The notes beneath the pieces were generated by a model. The model was not told the origin of the DNA and did not search any database. It saw only the letters and a program-made list of their open reading frames with translations. A program made the position numbers and the translations under genes. 20,667 nt of DNA from Paramacrobiotus richtersi. Lineage: Eukaryota; Tardigrada; Eutardigrada; Parachela; Macrobiotidae. Numbering within the stretch: position 1 is the first letter of the stretch; each line of letters opens with the position of its first letter. Of the stretch, positions 1 through 9,078 are shown one piece after another. The stretch spans positions 1 through 20,667 of the forward strand of contig JAQGAU010001202.1 in NCBI GenBank assembly GCA_034698045.1, given 5' to 3'.

Positions 1-2763
1 CGCCTGTTTCGCGTTGGATCGGAACCAGATTGTCAGTTCCGTCATGTTGATGTTCAGCTTTTTACCACTCGGAAGGACCAAGCCGAGATTGGCAGCATTT
101 TGCTCCATTAGCTGCTTGAGATTGTCGACGGACATGAAAGCCGTCACGTCGGGAATGTAAACGCCGATGGTGTCGCTGAGGACGCTTCCAAGACCGGTGT
201 TGGAGCTGGCGCTTGGCTTCATACTAGGACCTGAAGAGCCGGAGGTTCCTGAGGTGCCTAATATTCAAAAAGTGAACCATTTAGACACGATTATAATACT
301 AAGCATGTTAAGAACCTAAAGACCCAAAAACGTTACCTCAAGACCTGCTCAGTCCTTCTCCGATTAATTTGAGCGGTGATCGATCTTTAAGCTTTACTAA
401 TGCACCTTAAGCGCAATATCGTGCGCTACTACACTACACTGCGGTCTTGCTAGTTGCGCAGTTTCTGAGTTGCTGATGAACAGTCATATACTGCTGACAC
501 GATTAGTATTTCTCGTTGCATGCGTACCTGATGTCCCCGACGTTCCACTAGTACCGGACGTTCCACTGGTCCCCGACGTACCCGACGTTCCCGACGTCCC
601 GGAAGTCCCGGCCTGCAAGCCCGCCACAACGCTCCTCAGCCCACACCCGTACATCATGTTAATGTAAGCCCGAGCGGTGGCACTGACAGCACCGATAATG
701 TTCTGCCCAGCAGCATACAGAGCTTCAATCGCATTTTTGTACGTGCGCACTGGTCCTGTGTTGTTGTAAACCCTGGGTATTCCCGCGCTGACACGGGATT
801 CGATGCTCATTTCGTTCTTTCCGCGGCGGATCTTAACGAATCCCTTGTCACCCCAGTCGCTACCCCAGGAGTTGGCCACCAACCAATACGGTTTGCCGGA
901 TTCCTTGTCGATTCCCCAACCGATGATTTTCATGGCATGGAAACCAGTGCGTTCACCGGTGGAAGGATCGTGCTCGTAGACTCCTAATACAAACATTTTT
1001 ATCAGTATTACACGAAACAAAACGACATACTGTATAATTCTGCACATTTTCCAACTTTTTCTAAATTTAAAGTGTAATTATTGGTACGCCCGTTGTAGAT
1101 TATTAATAACAATAATTTCTGGACCTGAGTAATAATTATGGTTTAATTTTAGTCTCACAGTATACTTAAAGAAAACATGAGATATTGATTCTGTTCACAT
1201 TATTTCAACCTGTAGTGAAATTCTTAAAATCTGGAAACATTTCCACAACCACACTGATCGATCCGTTCGTCATCAGCTCCAGCTGCATATCGCGCTGGGT
1301 TTGCTGCACATCGACAACTTCCAGACGTTTGTCGAACTTGGTCACCATGTACCATGATTCACCTGAAATAAGTTATAGAAAAGCTCACAACACAAATTGC
1401 AAAAGACCCGAAGGAACCTTCCAGTACCATAATAACGATCATCCGGGTAGATGCGATTATGATTCGGTAAGCATCCTTTGAGACAGGTGGGCGTCGGCGC
1501 TCCGTCATCCTCATGTGCCGGTTTGATAAGATACGGCATGCAGCCCTGCATTTCGCCAAAATTGCCACCGGTTACGACACCTTCGGTGACGAAGAAGTCG
1601 TACGCCATTTCCACAAGGCCACCTCTGCTGTTGCGTTAGAAAAAGACAAGTTCATATCATAATGCTCAACAAAACCAAGTAATTCAAACAAATTAATTGA
1701 GTGATATTAATAAACTACCGGTCACTCTTTTCTTGTAATAAAACGTTTTCTATTTCAAAATTCGATTTACAACTGCAAAAAGCTTAGAAATTTAAGTACC
1801 ATCCAGATCCACAAGTAGCGCATGTAGGACAGCACGTCAGCATATCTTGTGCGGATAAGTGGACAAACAAGTCTTGATTTTTGGAGAAAATGCATAACCG
1901 ATCGGTTAGGGCTTCCACCACAGTGTGTGCCTGGATAACGAAATATCCCGGAAAAATGAACCAGAGTCGTCCAGAAAGTACTAACTTAATACGTACCCAA
2001 CAAGCGCCACATCCTCCTTGCATACGGACCTGCTCCAGACTTTTACACTTTGGCCATTTCTTTCTGGCATCAAACTCGTCAGGAATAACGGCGTCCTGGA
2101 GTTCCGGTGGAATGTACTGTTGGGGTAGCATGCCGGCGTGTTTTGTGTCCAACCATTTGACGCCGAGTGAGCTGAGATACGCGACTGGATTGTCGATAAT
2201 CTTCTTGCTGCCTTCGAGGAGCTTTGAGGCTAACTCTTTCGCCGAAACGGCAATAGCAGGGCTATCATACAAACCATATAAAACGATTATTTTGATCATA
2301 TTGTTAAACAATTAAATACTCCAAAAGGTACAGCCGCTTTCACACAATTAACGCAGTCTAAATCAAAACGTATGTGTGTAATGTGTAAGGGCACACATAC
2401 AAGTACTCGAAACTGCACTTAAAATCGCAGTCTATTCAATTTACGTTGTGATTTCTGTACCGTTCGTATACAGCTTTGACTGACGTAAGTAATTAAGATT
2501 CAAATAATTCACGTTTCGGTTGAAGATTTAAATAATTAGGTAATAATTCACGTTTCGGTTGAAAGATTTAAATAATTAGGTAATAATTCACGTTTCGGTT
2601 GAAAGTAACGCATTCGACCACGCGAGGCGAAAGAGGAACGAAGCACGCCATGGATGATTTGTTACATTAGTAATGATGCAGTTCAGTTGTCTTACATGGA
2701 TACATTACTGTCCAGGGCAGCCCCGCTGGCAATGAAAAGTCCAAGCAATATCCACACCTTCAT
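1..2763 (-). CDS. Secreted cathepsin B-like cysteine protease with C-terminal extension (partial, 3' end off window)
   Basis: Papain-family (C1A) endoprotease, expected to work in lysosome or gut lumen or to be secreted. Hand-built exons (minus): 2763-2696, 2261-1997, 1930-1800, 1627-1428, 1362-1210, 983-528, 257-1 (open). All joins keep frame at GT-AG sites. Residues 1-17 are a signal peptide ([17 protein letters not shown]), then a short propeptide; the mature enzyme starts near DEFDARKKW (84-92). Visible catalytic parts: oxyanion Gln104, nucleophile Cys110 in QGGCGACW, His288 in [11 protein letters not shown], Asn310 in ANSWG. The occluding-loop region (183-207, GCMPY...CLKGC) is present but altered. 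The usual family end (AGIPR, 339-343) is followed by about 55 hydrophobic/Ala-rich residues, a Gly-Thr-Ser repeat (398-434) and at least 76 further residues. Intron 1 (2695-2262) is 434 bp and holds a 40-bp minisatellite; intron 2 is 66 bp. The exon 5 donor (GTTGAA) is weak. Family assignment is secure; the role of the extension is unknown. Confidence 0.93.
528..609 (-). repeat. Coding (Gly-Thr-Ser)n linker tract in the cathepsin B-like gene
   Basis: Nine consecutive Thr-Ser-Gly units (residues 398-425) encoded on the minus strand. The intron from 527 to 258 interrupts a Gly codon, and the tract resumes in the next exon with two more Thr-Ser-Gly units, then Ser-Ser-Gly-Pro. Synonymous codons are mixed, including both TCN and AGT serine codons, so the tract is a preserved amino-acid repeat and not a fresh DNA slippage product. 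Such Thr/Ser/Gly tracts are usually flexible and often O-glycosylated when secreted (inference). Confidence 0.9.
2501..2605. repeat. 40-bp minisatellite, about 2.6 copies, in cathepsin intron 1
   Basis: Near-identical units start at 2501, 2541 and 2581; the third is truncated after 25 bp. The core reads AATTCACGTTTCGGTTGAA followed by an AT-rich spacer. Copies 1 and 2 differ by a few substitutions and one missing A. The array lies wholly inside intron 1, so it does not affect the protein. Confidence 0.9.
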
Positions 2764-3394
2764 GGTCGTAGATCCTTGGTAAACGTCGGTAGGAAACGAG
2801 TGTGAATACTAACAAAAACTCGAAGCGGCAAACTGTCGCTTGCAAGTAACAATCCGCAGTTACACAAACTATTCGCAGCGTTCGTAGAAATTTAACGAGA
2901 AACGTGCAAAAATGTCCGCGCCATTTGCTGCGCAATGCAGTTTTGGTTTTTCACCTTCCCTGTCCCTAACCCACTACTTTTCTAGCGATACAGATTGCTT
3001 GGATATTCAAATCTGATACTTTACGCTGTGAATGGTAAACACTTAGCGGCCACTTGAGGATATGCTTTGTTTTGCAACTTCGGGACAGGGAATGCGAACA
3101 GGAATCTAGGAAAGCCTTACGAGAACGCTTTTACACGCCAGTCAAGTGCAGAATTTATTTCAGTTTAAAAAATATTGAAATACATTTGAGAGACACATCC
3201 CATATTTATTTTTATTCTTTTTACCGTTTGTATTTAATGACCGTTTATCATACCGCGAAACCATTCAAACAAGAACAAGATCACCTAACAGTATGCTAAC
3301 AGTGACTGGAAGCAAAATGTTGGGGACAAAAAACAAACAAACGACGAAGAGTCCACGACCGAGACAAAGTCGCTGCGCCCTTTTGGTCACAGCG
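2764..3394. other. Intergenic spacer: cyclase 3' flank and protease 5' flank
   Basis: The two flanking genes are tandem on the minus strand. The spacer must hold the cyclase 3' UTR and the protease promoter and 5' UTR. I see candidate poly(A) signals for the cyclase (separate entry) but no clear TATA box for the protease. Open frames here are short and resemble nothing known. Confidence 0.6.
3205..3216 (-). promoter_or_regulatory. Candidate poly(A) signals of the guanylyl cyclase gene
   Basis: Two adjacent AATAAA hexamers on the minus strand (3216-3211 and 3210-3205), about 180 bp beyond the cyclase stop codon at 3397-3395. Position and orientation suit polyadenylation, but the region is AT-rich, so chance occurrence is possible. 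Confidence 0.45.
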
Positions 3395-6300
3395 TTAAGC
3401 ATCCGCAGAACAGCCAGTCAACCAGAACGTCATCATTGCGGTTTTTCCCTAAAACAGTATGCGCACTGTGAGCATACGACATATCTATAGCACACGATAT
3501 GATCGTTCTATAGGACCGTTTTTCGTACTTTGATGGTAATTGTGCCTCTCGGCTCGATGACATACGTTCCAACGGATCGCAGCAACTTTTCGCTACTTGT
3601 GCTCAGGTGAATTCTCGATGCTGTAAGGCGAAAGAATTTATGGTGAATTGTTCGAATGGAGTACAGATTCACTGATTTCTAGCACATACCTTCTCCATGG
3701 CTTTCCATTCGGCTTCCTGTATTGATGGTGTCCCCAAATCTTGACAACGGACACCGAAGTTGGTTAGTTTTTGTAACTTAGTTTGTGAAGATACAAATGG
3801 TTTTTAAGGTTCTAGAGAATTTTCTAGTTGAACTCACAAACAGTATCTCGGCATCCGAGTGCCCACCACTCCGGCTGCGCAAGGACCTGCAAATTTTTAT
3901 AATGAAACTTTGACAAAGTGACCTTTTGATGTACTGCTAATCTGCAACTTTTATTAAAAATTCCCCACCTGAGTGAATTCCTATCCGAACATCCAGATTC
4001 GTCATGGTTCTCGTATGGAGTAAAAGCACATCCGAATGCCAAACACTCAGTAGATCCAACGAGGTGTCCGCGATTTCTTTTCCATGCCGGAAACCATTGC
4101 GAATCGGAAGTCCGCTTGCTACCTTTAGCAGTATCAAACGGTTATTCACAAGACTGCTGTTTTGGGGATATTTTTACCATATAGCTGTCCTTGATAGTTT
4201 CGATCTTGTACACATCATGCCGTTGAATGGTTTGATCAAAGGTGAAATACACCGTATTCAGCAAGGTCACGACTTCGTGTGGTGGCGAAACGACGCAGAA
4301 TGTGTCAAACCCTACCAAGGAACTGAACAACACGGTCACTTGTTTGTAGTGCTCAACGGGAATCGGCTCCTTGTTCCGAAGTTTGGCTACATATACACTG
4401 CAAAAAAAGCTTCGATTATATTTGCTGCAGATGTAATGTTCTGTTTAGGTCATACCTGGGAATCATTTCACGAAGAAGCGTATCAACCTTATGCGTTTCG
4501 GCTAAAAGTTCATGCGCTCGACTGGCCACCATGGCTTCTAGTTGGGCGGAATAGGCTTGCAAGCGAGCAAGGATATCGTCAACTATACTGACACCGGAGT
4601 CGAAGGTTCGTAATCTGGAAGTCACGGTGGAAAGGGAAAGGCGCTCCATATCATCAAACGACAGACATCCATTTAAAACCGTTCGTAATTTCTCTGGAAG
4701 CGCTTGAGTATCCAGCGGGGTAAAGGGTGATATCCTTGTTCGACTTGATAACTTTGGTATCATCTCTAGAATACAACTGTTTCTACAGTTTTCTCTGCAA
4801 GTTATTTGCAACGAACCTTTTATTTCCGTGGCGTCGTTAAGGTCGATTCTGTACGGAGTCATCCCGGTCATGATTTCTCCCATGACAATTCCAAACGAAA
4901 AGATATCGGCGATTTTAGAGCCCTCTTTGAATACGCCAGCGTGCTGTTCCGGAGCATCCCATAACCGCTCCATTTGAACGGCATTAGATGCTTGGTAGTT
5001 CAGCGAAGACAGCAGTTTCTTCGAAGCATAGTTGGACAGCTTTACTGCAAAACGACTGTCAAGGAGAGTGGTGAATGATGACAAGCAGCCATGGAACTTT
5101 AGGCGGGAAGCGTGAAGATAAGAAAGTCCCTGAAAAGGGAAACCTTGGAACAAGTAATAATGCTGTATCGTTGAGTATTTACCGAGAGGATTTCATGCAG
5201 CAGTCGCATCTGGATCTTCTGATTCAGCAAATTAGCTTTGTCGTCCAGAAGGACACGCAGAGGACCACGGCCATATGGCCATAAGAAAGACAGCTGCTCG
5301 CTGGATACAACGACTCCAATCAGAGTGTTTGTGTAGTCTTGTGAAACGCACTTCATCTGGGGATTAAATTTGTATAGCAGCAATTTCCGTGTAGTAACGT
5401 TAAATTGCTTTTTGCTTACGTCAGCTAAAATTTCACGGAATTTAGTGTTCGCCGTCAGTAACCCAGTCGTTGTCACAATGTCCTTGCTATATGACCACAC
5501 CCTCTTGGAATCAAAGGTCACCACCGGGTCTTTCATTCTTCGGGTGCGATGTGACTTGGTCTGCGAACTTCGATTTAATTCCGACATTTTGGATGCTTTG
5601 ACCTGACCAAATGTCGGATTGGCAGTGGTAATTACAACCAAATCCGCATTCAGATTCCACCAGATGGAGAAGCGTTCCTGATAGCGAACGTATTTCCAAT
5701 ATCCCAAGGGAATCCCGGTGGCTGCACTGACGACAATAACGAATAGGACCGCACCCACGATTGGAAATGTCAGCGCTAAGGTCATCACAAATATATTAAC
5801 AGTAATCCACAGATAACTGTGCTATCATGCTCACACAGTGGTGGATTGCACTGATCGTTTAAGAATCCACATGACGGCGTATTGGAAGGCATCATCTTCT
5901 CACCAAACCAAGTATCCGCTAAAGTTGACACGGCGGTGATGGAATTGTTCGCCCATGTGTGATACCATGTCACCTATAGTGCAGTCATTTGTTGAACATT
6001 CTGATTTGGTAGTTTAATTAAGAAATAGCAAGGTGTTGGAACACACCTCAAACGTGCCACTTTCTGTGTCAAACTTAAGAAAATGAGTGTCCCGGTTCCG
6101 CATCCCGTTCTCTCCAATCACGGTAGCTCGGAATCCAAAATCGAAGGTTCGATCGACAAACTTTTTGCTAAACTCTTTACCCGACAGGCTTGCCAAGTCT
6201 GGTATGGACTCGTTTAACACCTGCACATGTGTCATCCATTTTCATTAAAGCGACAGTACATATTGTACTGCAATTTGCATTACAACTAGTGTGACATATT

Positions 6301-9078
6301 GCCCACCTTGAATCCCGCCAACACTGCTTCGTAGGCTGACAGTGTAATATCGTTTTCCTATAGTAAAATAACCCGTGACACTGGCACAGCTGTTTCATGG
6401 CGCTCATTATAAACATGGTCGGTTATTACACCATTGTGACTCACATAATAATCAGAAGAATATGTGTAGTTAAATTTCGCTTTTGCCACTTCTCCAACAG
6501 AACTGTTGTAGCTCCCTAAAGAACCCCAATCTGGAGGAGGAAATCGGATGACTATTACCGACTGGAAGCCTTGAAACAATGAATCCTAAAATTCGAATGA
6601 CAGCATTCTTTCGCTTATGCTGCACATATCGTAAGTTCGTAACTTATCAAATACGATAAGCATTATTGAAATTTGTTCACAAGAATGTTGGAACTTACCT
6701 GATCACTTGTAGAGTTCGTTCTCCAGGTTAGGTGACTTGTTTCCGGCACTTGGATGGATTGTTGATAAAGCCAGACCTAGAGCAGCTGTTTATTATGAAT
6801 GACAAGACAGGAAAATCGATATCTCATGCATTCGGAAATGAAAAACTATGAATGCTAGCTTTAGCTTTGAACAGAAAAATAGATTATTTCCATAAATGTG
6901 CAGTTGAACTCAGTGAACTGCATTATCCTCTTTTAACGACCTCTTCAGCGTTAGCTGGTCATTATTAATCTGTGTACGCATATGGTGCTCGATCTTGATT
7001 ACTGAGCAGTATTGCTCACGATCATTGTGTATACAGGTTGCATATTGAATTTTTGCCTTTGTGGCTACTCACATACTCCCTTCCTGTCATGTTTAATTTC
7101 CGTGCAACGAGCTGCAAGAAGAAAATAACGTAGTTACTACTTATAAGTCAACGTCACAGGTTAAGCAATTTTCGAGTAAAACAAGCGGTATCATATGACC
7201 TTTTGCTAAAATTTGATATTTTTTCCACAAGTACCAGTATATTTTCCATGATGTCTGCGTTGGTTCCAGCAAGCAAAACTAGAGAATATCACAGAAAATC
7301 AGCACTGAAGTTCACAATACACGGTCCATGTACATTACAAAGCGTACTTCGACTTTGTGATTTTGCTCTTAGGAGAATGCTTGTAAAATCCGGGTTGTAC
7401 CGCGAATCAAACTTTTCCAGAAACATTTGGAATTCTCCAGGAAACTCTGTTAGAACACTTTGAAATCCTCGACAAGCAACGATATACATGGTTGCCGCGC
7501 TGGGATACAGCGACAGGTCATCGCAGAGAACCGTGACGGTTGTCCACTTGAACATTCGCAGAAACTCTCGAATAGCCTTTGAGCATTGGCCTTGTCCAGC
7601 CGAACTGAAAGTTGTTATTGTCGGGTAGCGTTTCCGGTTGGACAAGGCTTGATCAGCGGATGTGCTGAAATGAGAAAACGTACATATCTCAATAATCTTG
7701 CAGTGCGCTACAATCATCCAAAATGGCTTTCAAAATCATTCAAACTTTTTTAAAGCTCAGACTCTGTTTTGTTTGTCAGGGGAGATGAGAATTTAGTGAC
7801 AACTGTGTCGACGTATCTCGACTGTGACACGCTTGGAGTATTGATTAATGATCCGAGTGAGCATAACACGATTATTATGTTAATTTTTGTGGAGACGTCT
7901 AGATTAGCTTGCGTGATCGTTCGAATGATATTCAGCAAATGGAGCTAATTGAGGCAAAAAAACGGTGTCTGAAACGCCAACAAACCGTGCTTTTACGGAC
8001 TTCTCGCTAACTTCACAGTGCCACCGTGTTGCCCAACATAATGTTCCTATATATGCTTACAGCCAGTGATTATAATTTATGATAAACAGATATTGTTGTT
8101 TTAAGGTAGCTCGAAATTTCTGGTGACAACCTGTGCCATCAGTGCATTGTTGGGTAAAAAACAATAGAAAATTCGTATTTTTTTTTGACTTCTGTAATTG
8201 TCTTTAGAAACGTAAACAGCGTGGCTGCCGCAATAAAAACCAACCTGGTAAGAAGCGGAACGTCCAGCTCTAAAAACAGTCAGCCCAAGCCAGATCAGTG
8301 ACAAAATCTGTAGTAAAGGAGCGAAATGACGCAACAGAGAGCAGGTGGTAATCTTACCTCTCGCAAAATCTCCGAGGGTGATCATCTCCAAGCTGCACCC
8401 TGTTAATGAATTTCACAGGTCGGCGCACTTGATGAGGTATCAATACAAGCTTTAATTAATGACTAATTTTAAAATAAGTAGAGCAGAACGTATTTGCTGA
8501 TACAGTTACACCAGAACTGAACATTTTCTCGGAAACTGCCGACGGACAAAGAAAACCGCAGTTTTCAGTACGGATATTGGCATAAGACGTTCACGAAGAT
8601 GTTCTATGACTTGACTGTCTTTAAGCGTTAGATCATCATGAGTTTCTCAACTACACTGTCGATTGGTTTTTCCAATAATCGACTACTCATACAGCAGATA
8701 AAATTAGTTTCAAGGCTGGCAGATCCAGTGCTTTCGTTTACCTGGTGAAAGTAACAAGGCGAATCCTTGGGTTTCCTCCACAATCTTGATGATCTGTCCC
8801 GCCATGTCCGGCATCATGTCACCGGCGTCTCCACATCCCACCACGGCTTTGTCACTGTACACTTTGTGCCAACGGACATGCGGCGCCAGTGCCGGATATT
8901 TATTGAAGACTGTATCGAAGGCCACTTCGAACACTGGTCCGGATGAGTACAATCCGTACATGCCGTTGGTGCCTATTATCACGGTAATGATTGTGATGTT
9001 TGGCACCGCAGAAACACAGGAAACGATCAGTACAGCTAATATACCGGAAAAGATTTTCAAATGTATTTTTTGACACAT
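3395..9078 (-). CDS. Receptor guanylyl cyclase (natriuretic-peptide-receptor type), predicted metal-site-deficient
   Basis: Single-pass membrane cyclase. Exons (minus): 9078-8742, 8399-8358, 8269-8245, 7664-7348, 7278-7235, 7111-7073, 6776-6699, 6585-6382, 6357-6307, 6220-6047, 5973-5835, 5775-5183, 5129-4456, 4397-4178, 4122-3969, 3886-3838, 3739-3690, 3620-3529, 3448-3395. They sum to 3336 nt: 1111 codons plus TAA. Residues 1-24 are a signal peptide; 25-483 the ANF-receptor-like ligand domain with many N-glycosylation sequons; about 485-510 the membrane helix (LTFPIVGAVLFVIVVSAATG); to about 857 a divergent pseudokinase (WDAPEQ 738-743, DIFSFG 756-761; the HGN-type loop is HGC); 861-905 the coiled-coil linker; 906-1111 the cyclase. 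Guanine-recognition Glu972 and Cys1046 and catalytic Asn1053 and Arg1057 are kept. The first metal Asp is Ser932 (FSSLVGF); the second, Asp976, is in KDSY, not GDAY. Largest introns: 8244-7665 and 8741-8400. Start chosen at 9078 because the signal peptide follows directly; an in-frame ATG exists at 9171. A 51-bp stretch, 4816-4766, may be a further intron. Confidence 0.93.

Noticed and set aside
528-609. CRISPR-like short repeats
   Set aside because: Period is 9 bp or less with no spacers, it encodes a peptide repeat, and the window is eukaryotic.
470-667. Plus-strand frame rich in Val-Pro-Asp repeats, resembling an elastin- or silk-like protein
   Set aside because: It is the exact antisense of the Gly-Thr-Ser repeat of the protease exon, which has catalytic-domain context and matching splice sites.
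3824-4042. Degenerate reading of the cyclase exon ending GCRDTV, suggesting loss of the guanine-recognition Cys
   Set aside because: That frame is wrong: splicing 3969 to 3886 and 3838 to 3739 restores PRYCLFGDTIN, with Cys and the catalytic Asn/Arg intact.
8101-8391. 96-codon minus frame starting MEMITLGDFARG as a separate small gene
   Set aside because: Its first residues are cyclase exon 2; the rest reads through introns and out of frame across the 25-bp exon.
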